Below, piece by piece: positions 1 through 8,566 of a DNA stretch of 64,000 nucleotides (position 1 is its first letter; each line of letters starts with the position of its first letter). The notes below the pieces were generated by a model, which made no database searches, had not been told where the DNA came from, and saw only the letters and a program-made list of their open reading frames with translations. The stretch spans positions 62,001 to 126,000 of the forward strand of contig CAYPEI010000005.1 of NCBI GenBank assembly GCA_964409775.1, given 5' to 3'. Origin of the DNA: JAHBXL01 sp964409775. Lineage in GTDB: Bacteria > Planctomycetota > Phycisphaerae > Phycisphaerales > UBA1924. The position numbers were made by a program, and so were the translations under genes.

Positions 1-2578
1 CTCCGCACCGGGCGACCCGGCCAATGCACCTGCGGCGCCGGCTTCGGAGAGGAATGACACGGACAGCGCGTCCAGGCCCATCCACCCTGCCGCGGCTGTG
101 GCAGCGGCGCGCGCGGCGCAGCAGCAACAACCGCAGGCACCGCCGCAGAAGGAAGACCTGTACGAGGCGGTCTTTGCAGACACCGTGCGTGTGGCGCAGC
201 GCAGCCGCGAACTCGCCGCGGACACGCTTTTTGTCTGGCTCCGAACGCTGGACAACAAGTTGCCCGCCGGGGCGTTCGGCGCGACCGCGGCCGTGGCGGG
301 AGCGGACCCGCGGGGCGTGCCTCTGACCGAAAGCACGCCGTGCGGTTTGCCGCCGCTGAACCCGCTCGCGGCTCTTTCCGCCGCTTTGCTGGCGGCGACG
401 CAGTCGACATCAGAGTGGCCGCCGATCTTGTTCACCGATGGTGAGGCGGACTTGGTTCTGACGTGGGCCGGTCCGCTCGCGGTGCGGCCGATCGCGGTGG
501 CTCCGCCGCCGCGGGAACTTTCCGGCGGAAACCACCTCGCACTCCGGTTCTCATCCAGAGCCGATGGCGGGGAGCCGTTCGTGCGGCTACGAGATGCGGA
601 GATCAATGCTCGCGGCGGCTGCGACGAACTGGAGTATCTCGCGACGAGCAGGGACATGACCCTGACTTCCGGGCCGGGATCGCCCCGCGTGTGGTTCGGC
701 GCGCCCGAGGCCGGCTGCCTCACGGGCCGGTCGATCCACGTCAATCTGTCGACGGGGGTGGCCGAAATCCCGAGTGATGGCGCGCTGGCCACGCTGGAAC
801 GAGATTCTGCCGGCTCAGCGATGGACCTCGGCAGTGACGGACTGCCCGCATGGCTCGCGGCGCCGAAGCAGGAGTATTTCGCACGAACGATCGACTGGCG
901 CCGCCGCGCCGACATGCAGTTCCGCACGCGGGACGGCGAGATTCGCGATGCGCTCGAGTGGGCGGAGTTCCGCGGCGATTCGTTCGCGACGGACACCCGC
1001 AGTTCGCTCGGGGCCGACATGATCCGAGCCGAGTTCATCGAGGCCGGCGCAAGTTCGACTGTTCTCAAGCGACTCTCGGCCGAGGGGAGTGTCGAGGCGC
1101 TGGCCGCCGGGTGGCGTCGGCCGGAAGGGGTCGAGGTCGACCTGACCGCCGGAGGCTTTGGCGAAGGGCTCCTGAAGGCGCAGCGCCTGGATGTCAGTTT
1201 CCAGCCGTCGACCTCGCGCAAGGGCGATGTCGATCCGACCTATCTGCTGGCGCGTGGCGAGGCCATTGTCGGGAAGGACAATGCGTCGCTTCGTGGCGAG
1301 CGGCTCGAGGCCTCCATGCAGCGCGACGCCGGAGGTGACATCGCCGTGACCGATTTCGAAGCCCGGGGGAGCGGCCAGACCCTCGCCCGCTTTGATCGCG
1401 GCGACGGCGTGTGGGCCACGGGCGAACGCATCAAGGGGCACGCCCAGCGGCAGACCGCCTCCGTGATCGGTCCGCGCGTGCGCGTCGCCAGGGGGCCGTC
1501 GCTGATCGAGTCGACCATCGTCGAACTCGACGGGCTCGCCCGGAGGATGGACGTCTATGCGCCGGGCACCTTCACGCACGACCAGCCGACCGCCGCGCTC
1601 ACCGGCCCCGCCGCAGGGACCGTCCACGTGACGGCGAACTGGATGAACTCCATGACCTTCGACGATGCCGCGGGCATTCTGGAATGCCGAGGCGACGCGA
1701 CTGTGGTGAAGTCGGAGCCGCTCTCGCTCGACACCGTGCGTGCCGAGCGGATCCGCGTTGATCTCACAACCGACGCCGCCGCGGGAAACGCGGTGGCGGA
1801 GGTTCCCACGGGCGGGCCGTCGGCGGCATCCGCGTCCGCCCTTCAGGCCGACGTGGGGGATCGGCGAGTCATCCGGGCGACGGCGTTCGGCTCGATTCAG
1901 GACCGTGCCGACGGCAAGCCGGCAACGGTCGAGAGTCGCGCATACGCGCCGCCGCCGCAGCCCGGCGCCTCGCGCGCGCTTGAGACCATCAGTTATCTCG
2001 AATCGGCGCAGATCGTCGCGAATGACCAGAAGGGGACGATCGAAACCCCGGTCGCGGGGCGCGCAGTCGTGTTCGATCAGCGGTCGCCGGACGCCACCTC
2101 GCAGGACGATCAGCGAGGGCCTTCCGATGGGCTGGTGGCCGGTTCGCCGCGGGGAACCTCGAGTTTCCGATGGGAGGGGTCGATGGTCTTCACGCGAGAG
2201 AGCGGCATGCTCGACCTGCTCGAACGCATCGAGGTGGTGCACAAGCCTTTGGACGGCAGGCCGCTGACGCGCATGACCAGCGATCGGCTCCAGGCAAAAC
2301 TGGACCTGCTCGGCGGTGGGTCAGGCGGTGGGCGGCTCGTGTATGCGGAGGCGATCGGATCGGTGTACGCCGAGTCGGGTCCGCAGCGGCTGGTGGGCGA
2401 CCGGGTGATGTACGACGCGCGGATGGGCACGGCGGTCGCCACCGCGGCCCAGAGCAACTCCGTCACGTTGTACGACGATCGGCGGGCCGCTCCGTTTACG
2501 GCCCGTCGCCTGAAGTGGGACCTTGTCCGGGATCAGGTCGAGATTCTTGAACCGGCGACAGTGGTCGCGCCGCGATGA
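1..2578 (+). CDS. LptA/OstA-like envelope protein, 5' end outside the window
   Basis: The reading frame is open from the first bases of the window, so the true start lies upstream; the GTG at 98 is only an internal codon. The visible part is about 859 residues. The C-terminal part reads as repeated OstA/LptA-like beta strands in which phrases about a transformed function, an altered basis and added sites alternate with short hydrophobic strands; the segment just before the stop (GDRVMYDARMGTA, then ARRLKWDLVRDQVEIL) is typical of that fold. LptA/LptC proteins carry lipopolysaccharide across the periplasm. The protein is much longer than LptA (about 180 residues), as is common in planctomycetes. 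No catalytic motif is seen. The assignment to lipopolysaccharide transport is inferred from the fold-like pattern only. Confidence 0.6.
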   Translation, partial: SAPGDPANAPAAPASERNDTDSASRPIHPAAAVAAARAAQQQQPQAPPQKEDLYEAVFADTVRVAQRSRELAADTLFVWLRTLDNKLPAGAFGATAAVAGADPRGVPLTESTPCGLPPLNPLAALSAALLAATQSTSEWPPILFTDGEADLVLTWAGPLAVRPIAVAPPPRELSGGNHLALRFSSRADGGEPFVRLRDAEINARGGCDELEYLATSRDMTLTSGPGSPRVWFGAPEAGCLTGRSIHVNLSTGVAEIPSDGALATLERDSAGSAMDLGSDGLPAWLAAPKQEYFARTIDWRRRADMQFRTRDGEIRDALEWAEFRGDSFATDTRSSLGADMIRAEFIEAGASSTVLKRLSAEGSVEALAAGWRRPEGVEVDLTAGGFGEGLLKAQRLDVSFQPSTSRKGDVDPTYLLARGEAIVGKDNASLRGERLEASMQRDAGGDIAVTDFEARGSGQTLARFDRGDGVWATGERIKGHAQRQTASVIGPRVRVARGPSLIESTIVELDGLARRMDVYAPGTFTHDQPTAALTGPAAGTVHVTANWMNSMTFDDAAGILECRGDATVVKSEPLSLDTVRAERIRVDLTTDAAAGNAVAEVPTGGPSAASASALQADVGDRRVIRATAFGSIQDRADGKPATVESRAYAPPPQPGASRALETISYLESAQIVANDQKGTIETPVAGRAVVFDQRSPDATSQDDQRGPSDGLVAGSPRGTSSFRWEGSMVFTRESGMLDLLERIEVVHKPLDGRPLTRMTSDRLQAKLDLLGGGSGGGRLVYAEAIGSVYAESGPQRLVGDRVMYDARMGTAVATAAQSNSVTLYDDRRAAPFTARRLKWDLVRDQVEILEPATVVAPR

Positions 2579-2593
2579 TCCGCCCGGGCCGCC

Positions 2594-3157
2594 TCAGGCG
2601 GACGTGCGGTCCACGATCCGATACTGCTCGCGCTCGCCGCGGCCGCGGAGTGCATAGTCCTTCCGCAGCGGGTGCGCCGGGTAGGTCTCCCATGTCAGGA
2701 TGCGCCGCAGGTCCGGATGGTTGCGGAACCGGATGCCGAACATGTCGAACACTTCGCGCTCGGGCCACTCGGCGCCGGGCCAGAGGTCGACGACGCTGTC
2801 AACATACAGCGCGGGATCCTCAACGATCCCATCGGTCGGCAGCGACGGATCAAGGAACACCTTGACGAAGAGCCGGTCATCGTTCTTGTGCGAAACGAGG
2901 TTGTAGGCGACGGCGAAGCGACCGATCTGCCTGGCCGGATAGCCGAGATAGTCAATGCCGAACACGTCGGAGAGGAAGTTGTAGTTGAGCCGGTCATCGT
3001 CCCGCAGGAACTTCATCACCGCGTGCAGATCGGCCGGCTCCACGACCAGCGTGGACTGGCCACGGTACTCGGTCCCGCGGAACCGCTTGCCGGGGAACTG
3101 CTCCTTCACGGATGCAAAGACCGGATGATTGAGCGAGGTCTTGTTGTCGGCGGTCAC
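2594..3157 (-). CDS. nuoC: NADH-quinone oxidoreductase subunit C (30 kDa subunit)
   Basis: This 187-residue protein is the NuoC subunit of respiratory complex I, part of the peripheral arm that links the NADH-oxidising module to the quinone site. The complex I 30-kDa signature is clear: ERExFDMFGIxF at about residues 133-144, followed by HPDLRRIL and HPLRKDY at about 162-168. The GTG start at 3157 is chosen because AAGGAA lies about eight bases upstream and the length then matches NuoC; longer in-frame extensions are low-complexity. The start overlaps the stop of the upstream gene by four bases. It is not flanked by nuoB or nuoD, and no fused NuoD domain follows, so the gene stands apart from a usual nuo operon. 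Confidence 0.93.
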   Translation of the reverse strand: MTADNKTSLNHPVFASVKEQFPGKRFRGTEYRGQSTLVVEPADLHAVMKFLRDDDRLNYNFLSDVFGIDYLGYPARQIGRFAVAYNLVSHKNDDRLFVKVFLDPSLPTDGIVEDPALYVDSVVDLWPGAEWPEREVFDMFGIRFRNHPDLRRILTWETYPAHPLRKDYALRGRGEREQYRIVDRTSA

Positions 3158-3906
3158 GGTCGGTTCCTTGGCAGTGGATGCGGGCGAGCGTCCGTCGCGG
3201 CCCGGAGTGTAGGGTCCGGCGGCAGCGGGGGGCGGGGCGCAACGGACTCCCCGCGGGCATCCGTGTCGAAGATCGCCACCGGAACCCTGAGGTCGTTGCA
3301 CGCCGTGATTGCTGATCGAACGAGCGTCGGATCCAGCAAGCCCGAGTCGATGGGGGAGGGGGACACGAATCTCCCGTCAACGCGGACATTGGCCACGAGC
3401 GCGAAGGCGACTCCCCGGGCGAGGTCGCGATGCGCGAGGGCGTCGATGCGCCTTGTAAACAGATCCGCAGCGCCGGGGCCTTCGGCGGTGGCCGGGGTGA
3501 ACATGGAGGCCGGGTCGTAGACCAGTCGCACGCCCTGCTCGGCCCAGGACGCGGCGAATCGCAGGGCGGAAGGCGCATCCGAGACGACATCCGCCGCGTG
3601 GGTGCGAACGAGAACGTCGCTCGCGCGGCCTGAATCGACCAGGCTGCGGACCGCCGAGTCGAGCATCGCCCACGCGGCCGGGCTCCAGTTGCGAAGTGTG
3701 CCGGGCCCGGCCGAATCCCCTGGCGGCACGCTTCCAGATCGGAGCAGCACCCGCCCGGAAGGCAGAACCGGCCCGAGATCAAGCAGCGTTTCCGGCTGCA
3801 AGGCGATCTGTGATCCCGTGGATGTATCGAGGATCTCCCCCTCCGGCAAAGCGGGGAAGATGAACCGGGGGGACGCGGGGGGGATCGTGCGATCGGCTGC
3901 GTGCAT
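3154..3906 (-). CDS. uncharacterised protein, possibly TIM-barrel-like
   Basis: I do not recognise this 250-residue protein. Its middle (about residues 95-205) alternates hydrophobic strands with helices: DVLVRTHAADV, then VRLVYDPASMFT, then VAFALVANVRV and VPVAIFD. This faintly recalls xylose-isomerase-like TIM barrels, but no metal-binding set can be assigned. The ends are rich in proline and arginine. The ATG at 3906 is used; a TTG two codons upstream is also open. The last four bases overlap the nuoC start, so the two are probably co-transcribed and translationally coupled. No signal peptide or membrane segment is seen. Confidence 0.6.
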   Translation of the reverse strand: MHAADRTIPPASPRFIFPALPEGEILDTSTGSQIALQPETLLDLGPVLPSGRVLLRSGSVPPGDSAGPGTLRNWSPAAWAMLDSAVRSLVDSGRASDVLVRTHAADVVSDAPSALRFAASWAEQGVRLVYDPASMFTPATAEGPGAADLFTRRIDALAHRDLARGVAFALVANVRVDGRFVSPSPIDSGLLDPTLVRSAITACNDLRVPVAIFDTDARGESVAPRPPLPPDPTLRAATDARPHPLPRNRP

Positions 3907-4016
3907 GGGCAAACGTCCGCGAAGGTTACACCCTCACGGGCGATGCGAGGGGCCACCGATACGTTGCGTCGCCATGGCGGGCGGAGCCGGCTTGGGCATA
4001 TGCACGGAGGCTCCTC

Positions 4017-4304
4017 ATGCTCACTCTGACCCTGCCGCGGGCGGTTGCCGCATTCATCGAACCCAAACCCTCTCGCTGCCTCGCCGGTGAGACGATGGTC
4101 GATCCCTCGAGGGCCCGGGTGCTCGAACGGATCATCACGATCAACCCGACGGCGACGGCCGCGTTCCTCGAGCGGTTCGGCACTCCGGACCTTGAGAACT
4201 ACCTCGGTCACCTCGAATCCAGTCACAAGCCCCGTGGCGCCGACGCCCGATGGGTCCGCCCCGACGGGGTGCCGGGCATCGTCGTGCGCGAAACTCGCGG
4301 CTGA
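4017..4304 (+). CDS. small uncharacterised protein
   Basis: This 95-residue protein begins at an ATG preceded by GGAG at a good distance. An inner ATG at 4095 is an alternative start. The second half (FLERFGTPDLENYLGHL followed by an Arg/Trp-containing tail) looks like a compact helical domain and has normal coding character. There is no signal peptide or membrane segment. It is divergent from the gene ending in nuoC, with about 110 bases between the two starts for promoters. No function can be assigned. Confidence 0.55.
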   Translation: MLTLTLPRAVAAFIEPKPSRCLAGETMVDPSRARVLERIITINPTATAAFLERFGTPDLENYLGHLESSHKPRGADARWVRPDGVPGIVVRETRG

Positions 4305-4716
4305 GCACCGGGCGAAACAAAGGCCTTCTTCTCTCGCAGCACCGCGGCGTCGACGGGATGTGGCAGCCCTGTCGGCGCCCGCGGTGCGCGCCGCTCGGCA
4401 CCGGGCCACACCGCCCATAACCCGCAAAAAAGTGTCCCTTTCGGTTATGTGGGGTTCTCGGCCGGACGATGTGTTCTTCGGACTGAGCCACCCGGCACAG
4501 ACCGGACAGCCGTATTTCGCTCCTGTGCGCCCTCAAGCCTCGGGAGGACGGCGTCCGATAAACCGAACGCCGGTGGGATTCCCGCCGGGCAGCGTTGGAC
4601 GGGTGACTTGGTCTGGTTGAGGCGGCCGGAGGTCGGCTCAATCGTGGAACGTGCCGGGCCACGTGCGGGCTGGAAGCCCCGTGCACGCGGCTAAACGCCC
4701 CCACGAGGAGCTCCGC
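4305..4716. other. 412-base intergenic region with one inverted repeat
   Basis: No convincing gene is seen here; the open frames crossing it are arginine-, serine- and proline-rich shadows. It contains an A-rich patch unusual for this DNA near 4425-4431, enclosed by an inverted repeat: CATAACC at 4416-4422 and GGTTATG at 4443-4449 with a 20-base gap. It could be a regulatory site or a weak hairpin upstream of the TolB-like gene. No confident -10/-35 pair is visible. Confidence 0.4.
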
Positions 4717-6054
4717 GTGTACAGCATCCCGACCAACAACGCCAGTGTCTATCGATGTGCTGCTCTGACCATCGCCGTCGTCGCTCTCGCGGGCTGTGCG
4801 GCCGACCGCACCTCGGCGAGCAAGCCCGCGACCGGAACAAAGGTTGCGACATCCCCACAAGAAGGGGTTCGCGGGACCCCGCTCTATGTTCCCCCCGGCA
4901 AGACGCGAATGACCGGCTTCAATCCGTTCTGGTTCGAGGCCTCGGCCGAGCAGAACTGGGCGGCCCGACGCGGCCAGCCGCAGGATCCCACCCTGGCTCC
5001 GACGCCGAAGCCGGATGCCCGGCCGGAGACTCTCGACCTGGCGACCCCGGTCGCGACCAATGAAGCGCCGATGGGCGATGCCCTCGATGGGCTGATCCAC
5101 GTGACCTATGCGGCGCAGGGCGCGGACTTCGATCCGTGCATCTCCCGCGATGGGTCGATGCTGGTGTTCGCCAGCACCCAGCACCGTGAAACGGCGGACA
5201 TTTACATCAAGAAGGTCGACGGCCGCACCGTCACCCAACTCACGGCCGATCCGGCGCACGATGTCATGCCCGTGATCTCACCCGACGGGAAGCGCATCGC
5301 CTTTGCGAGCAATCGGACGGGCAACTGGGACATCTTCGTGATGTCCGTCGGAGGGGGCCAGGCAGTCCAACTCAGTTCCGACTACGCCCACGAGTTGCAC
5401 CCGTCGTGGTCGCCCGATGGCTCGCGGATTGTGTTCTGCAGGCTGGGCGAGATCAGCGGGCGATGGGAACTGTGGGTCATGGACGCCAACGGCGCCGCCG
5501 GCACCGAGTTCGTCGGCTACGGCATGTTCCCCGAATGGTGCCCCGTTCCGCACACGGGCGCGGGCGGGAAGGACAAGATCCTCTTCCAGCGCAGCCGCGA
5601 ACGCGGCGATCGCGCGTTCAGCATCTGGACCGTGGACTACCAGCCCGGCGACACCAGCAGCCCGACGGAGATCGCCTCCAGCCGGGATGCCGCGTTGATC
5701 AACGCTTCGTGGAGTCCCGACGGCACCCGGATCGTCTTCGCCACCCTGAACAACCGCGACATGTCAGCCGACGCGACGCCCTCGGGCACGCCGGCGAGCG
5801 ACCTGTGGATCGTCGGTGTCGATGGCACGGGCCGCGTCGGTCTGACCGGCGGCCGCTTCATGAACCTGATGCCCACGTGGGCGCCCGACGGTCGCATCTA
5901 CTTCGTCTCTGATCGCACGGGTGTGAGCAACATCTGGTCGGTCGGGACGGAAAAGGCCATCGTCGCCGCGACGGGCAAGCCGACGCACCGCGGCCCGCAG
6001 ACCGAGGTTGCGAACGTTCCGTCGGAGGCGGGTGAGCCGCACGAGGCTCCGTAA
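4717..6054 (+). CDS. TolB-like beta-propeller lipoprotein (PD40 repeats)
   Basis: This 445-residue protein starts at GTG 4717, with GAGGAG six to eleven bases upstream. It has an N-terminal signal peptide ending in an LAGC lipobox (about residues 24-27), so it is a predicted lipoprotein. At least five PD40/WD40-like propeller repeats follow, marked by SRDGSMLVFAS, SPDGKRIAFASNR, SPDGSRIVFC, SPDGTRIVFA and APDGRIYFVSDR. TolB itself is a periplasmic propeller of the Tol-Pal system that supports outer-membrane integrity; here no tolA, tolQ, tolR or pal neighbours are present, and the protein is anchored rather than soluble. The next gene downstream is another lipoprotein, suggesting an envelope operon. 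The exact role is inferred. Confidence 0.85.
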   Translation: MYSIPTNNASVYRCAALTIAVVALAGCAADRTSASKPATGTKVATSPQEGVRGTPLYVPPGKTRMTGFNPFWFEASAEQNWAARRGQPQDPTLAPTPKPDARPETLDLATPVATNEAPMGDALDGLIHVTYAAQGADFDPCISRDGSMLVFASTQHRETADIYIKKVDGRTVTQLTADPAHDVMPVISPDGKRIAFASNRTGNWDIFVMSVGGGQAVQLSSDYAHELHPSWSPDGSRIVFCRLGEISGRWELWVMDANGAAGTEFVGYGMFPEWCPVPHTGAGGKDKILFQRSRERGDRAFSIWTVDYQPGDTSSPTEIASSRDAALINASWSPDGTRIVFATLNNRDMSADATPSGTPASDLWIVGVDGTGRVGLTGGRFMNLMPTWAPDGRIYFVSDRTGVSNIWSVGTEKAIVAATGKPTHRGPQTEVANVPSEAGEPHEAP

Positions 6055-6071
6055 CGCAGGATTCCCCGCTT

Positions 6072-6142
6072 CGCGCGGCCGAAAGGCCGCGCGGGCGATT
6101 GACAGATCGAACCCGCACGGAGCGGAGTCTCCGTGCCTACGG
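6072..6142. repeat. pair of intergenic hairpins
   Basis: Two perfect inverted repeats lie between the TolB-like gene and the next lipoprotein gene. The first has a 9-bp stem (CGCGCGGCC at 6072-6080 with its complement at 6085-6093) and a GAAA loop. The second has an 8-bp stem (GCACGGAG at 6115-6122 with its complement at 6129-6136) and is followed by CTACGG. Neither has a T-run, so they are poor terminators. A similar two-hairpin arrangement occurs at 45061-45132, suggesting a dispersed palindromic element. Confidence 0.55.
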
Positions 6143-6151
6143 CAGGACGCC

Positions 6152-6931
6152 ATGACAACCGTACAGACCATGCTCGGAACATGCCGCGCGAGCCTCGCGC
6201 TTATCGCGGCCTTCGCACTGACCATCATCACCGGCTGCACCACGGACAAAAATGTCCGTACGCCGCCCCAGGTGCTGGTGGCTCCCTACGACTCATCACA
6301 GGGTGAGGCTCTGTGGGCGGTCGTGCCGCTCGCCAACGAGTCCGGCACGTCGATCGCCAACACCGATCTCGTCGCGGACGCCTTGGTGGCGAAGATCACG
6401 GAGACCCGGAACGTCTCGTGCCTTCCGTTGAACCGCACGATCGCCGCGATGCGGGCCCGCGGGCTGACGGCGATTCGTTCGCCGGGAGACGCCCGGATGC
6501 TCGCCAATGCACTGGGCGTCGACGCCCTGGTGCTCGGGAGCATCACCGCCTACGACCCGTACAACCCTCCGAAGTTGGGGCTCGCGCTGGCCCTCTACGC
6601 CCGCGAGAACCGCCCTGCCAACGGCGTCGACCCCATGAAACTGCAGATGGCGTACACCGACCTGGAGCCGGGAACGCAGACCCAGTTTCTGGACCGCCCC
6701 ATCGCGACGCTGAGCCAGCACCTCGACGGCGCAAACCACGAGGTGCAACTCGCGATGGAGCGCTACGCGATGGGCAGGCACGAGGCCGCCTCGGCGCTTG
6801 GCTGGCGAGGCATGCTCGCGAGCATGGATCTGTACGTCGAGTTCGCGGCCCACGAGGCCGTGAGCCGGCTGCTCGAGCAGGAGCGACTCCGACTCGCGCA
6901 ACCGGTGCAGGCCAAGAAGCCGTCTCGCTAG
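6152..6931 (+). CDS. CsgG/LpoB-like lipoprotein
   Basis: This 259-residue protein has a signal peptide with an ITGC lipobox about 28 residues in, so it is a predicted lipoprotein. The following domain (VVPLANESGTSIANTDLVADALVAK..., then LANALGVDALVLGSITAY at roughly residues 120-137) resembles the family that includes CsgG, LpoB and the TolB N-terminal domain: a strand-helix fold with a phrase meaning 'algorithm of a named system' replaced here by the typical (A)DALVLGSI strand. The ATG at 6152 is chosen because the signal peptide follows directly and AGGA lies upstream; the upstream extension covers the hairpin pair. It lies 97 bases after the TolB-like gene, with a small orphan gene next, so a common envelope role is plausible but unproven. 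Confidence 0.65.
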   Translation: MTTVQTMLGTCRASLALIAAFALTIITGCTTDKNVRTPPQVLVAPYDSSQGEALWAVVPLANESGTSIANTDLVADALVAKITETRNVSCLPLNRTIAAMRARGLTAIRSPGDARMLANALGVDALVLGSITAYDPYNPPKLGLALALYARENRPANGVDPMKLQMAYTDLEPGTQTQFLDRPIATLSQHLDGANHEVQLAMERYAMGRHEAASALGWRGMLASMDLYVEFAAHEAVSRLLEQERLRLAQPVQAKKPSR

Positions 6932-6984
6932 CCGTCGTGCGGACACCTCCGCCGGCCGCGAGCGAGCGGCGCGGAGATGACCGA

Positions 6985-7299
6985 ATGTCAGACCGTCAGC
7001 AGACCCATCGAACACAGTCGCGGACAACCGGCGGCGCACACGAGGCCGTCGATGCGCCCGCCCCGCGGGAGCCGGTCACCCTGGTGAAGGGCACGCACCG
7101 CTGGACCTTCGCCTGCGACGCCGGCGATGAATCCTCGCTCCTGAAGCGGCTGAGCGAACTGGCCTCGGACCAGTCTGTGCCGTTCGACTGGTTCGACGCG
7201 GCGCTCGTCAGCCATCAACTCTCCAAGCGGCTCAAGCCCGGACTCCAGCGGATCGAGGGAGGCACGCCCTCGCCCAAGCCCGGGATCAAGGGGAAGTAG
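6985..7299 (+). CDS. small uncharacterised protein
   Basis: This 104-residue protein begins at ATG 6985, with GGAG about eight bases upstream. The N-terminal third is polar and probably disordered. The rest is a compact region: WTFACDAGDESSLLKRLSEL, then PFDWFDAALVSHQLSKRL. This could be a small alpha-beta domain. No signal peptide or membrane segment is present. It follows the lipoprotein gene after 53 bases and precedes the Xer recombinase gene by 109 bases. No function can be assigned. Confidence 0.6.
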   Translation: MSDRQQTHRTQSRTTGGAHEAVDAPAPREPVTLVKGTHRWTFACDAGDESSLLKRLSELASDQSVPFDWFDAALVSHQLSKRLKPGLQRIEGGTPSPKPGIKGK

Positions 7300-7408
7300 A
7301 ACGCATCGGCCTCGCAGCACGGCCCGCACGGAAGCGCGGCCGCACGGATCGAGACATCCAGCAACGCCCGGCAGCACGCCCGGCGACAGCGTATCGGAGT
7401 GACGGACC

Positions 7409-8446
7409 ATGACGACGCTACCCATCATCGCCGGCTTCACCGACTATCTCACCAACGAGCGGCACTTCTCGCACTACACGGCCCGCTGCTATGGCGCGGA
7501 CCTGCGGCAGTACACCGAGTTCATCGCCGACGAGGCCGGCTTGGAGCCGAGCGACGCCGCCGAACTGCAGGCGTGGAACATCGCCAGCAACCAGGGCACC
7601 CCGGGCGGCAACGCGGAGACCCCGGTCGCCGCCACCATCACTCCCAACACGGTGTCCAAACTGGTCATCAACGCGACGCCGGATACCATCCGCGAGTTCC
7701 TCGAGCACCTGGGAAGCAAGGAATACTCCGCGGCGACCATGGCCCGGAAGATCGCCACCCTGCGGTCGTTCTACAAGTGGGCCAACCGCCGGGGCGTCAC
7801 CAAGACCAACCCGATGACGGCGATCCGCACGCCGCGTCAGGGCAAGCGTCTGCCCAAGGCCATCAGCGTCGAGCAGATCGAGAAGTTGCTCGCGACTCCG
7901 AGCGACAAGGACGTCCTGGGGATGCGCGACCGGGCGATGCTCGAGGTGCTGTACTCCACGGGCATCCGTGTGAGCGAACTCGTCGGTCTGAACGTCGACG
8001 ACATGGACGAGAGCGGCGAGGCGCTGCGCGTCCGTGGCAAGGGCAAGAAGGAGCGCATGGTCCCGCTGGGGATGCACGCGCTGGGAGCGGTCGCGAGGTA
8101 CGCCGCGCTGGTCCGGGCCGACCCACGCTACGCCCAGTGGTGGAAGGACGAGAACCGCGCCCGGCCCCTGTTCATCAACAAGCACGGCCAGCGGCTGAGT
8201 TCCCGCTCGGTCCGCCGCAAACTCGACAAGTACCTGGTGCAGGCCGGGCTCGACCCCGACATTTCCCCGCACACGCTGCGGCACTCGTTCGCCACGCACC
8301 TGCTGGACAACGGCGCCGACCTGCGCAGCGTGCAGGAACTGCTGGGCCACCAGTCGCTGTCGACAACGCAGATCTACACCCACCTCACCTCGCACCGCCT
8401 GCAGGATGCTTACAACAAGGCGCACCCCCGGGCCGAGTCGGCCTGA
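7409..8446 (+). CDS. XerC/XerD-type tyrosine recombinase
   Basis: This 345-residue protein is a tyrosine site-specific recombinase of the Xer family, which resolves chromosome dimers at dif. It has an N-terminal core-binding domain and a C-terminal catalytic domain. All active-site residues are visible: Arg187 (GIRVSEL), Lys211 or Lys213 (RGKGKKER), His288 and Arg291 (HTLRH), His314 (LGH) and Tyr323 (IYTH). It is about 45 residues longer than E. coli XerC or XerD because of an Ala/Thr/Asn-rich stretch at about residues 46-90, inside the core-binding domain. GGAG lies upstream of the ATG. Whether it is XerC or XerD cannot be told here. There are no phage genes nearby, so it is probably the housekeeping enzyme. 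Confidence 0.9.
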   Translation: MTTLPIIAGFTDYLTNERHFSHYTARCYGADLRQYTEFIADEAGLEPSDAAELQAWNIASNQGTPGGNAETPVAATITPNTVSKLVINATPDTIREFLEHLGSKEYSAATMARKIATLRSFYKWANRRGVTKTNPMTAIRTPRQGKRLPKAISVEQIEKLLATPSDKDVLGMRDRAMLEVLYSTGIRVSELVGLNVDDMDESGEALRVRGKGKKERMVPLGMHALGAVARYAALVRADPRYAQWWKDENRARPLFINKHGQRLSSRSVRRKLDKYLVQAGLDPDISPHTLRHSFATHLLDNGADLRSVQELLGHQSLSTTQIYTHLTSHRLQDAYNKAHPRAESA

Positions 8447-8475
8447 GACGATGTCGGATGTGAAGAAGGCACAAC

Positions 8476-8504
8476 AGGCCCGGCGATACAGCCGGGCCTT
8501 TTTC
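8476..8504 (+). terminator. Rho-independent terminator after the Xer gene
   Basis: A perfect 9-bp stem (AGGCCCGGC at 8476-8484 with its complement at 8491-8499) with a 6-base loop GATACA runs into five T residues. It lies about 30 bases past the recombinase stop and should end the rightward transcript. Confidence 0.9.
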
Positions 8505-8566
8505 GTGTGCCGGCCTGGCTTTGTCCAGCGCAAGCAGGGTTCGGCGTCCGAGCCAACGATCCGCCT

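Noticed and set aside
815..2242. Leftward open frame inside the LptA/OstA-like gene
   Set aside because: Arg/His/Gly-rich shadow; the rightward frame has the coding pattern and continues across the window edge.
7409..8446. Tyrosine recombinase as a prophage or integrative element integrase
   Set aside because: No phage genes, tRNA target or attachment repeats nearby; the sequence and terminator fit a chromosomal Xer gene.
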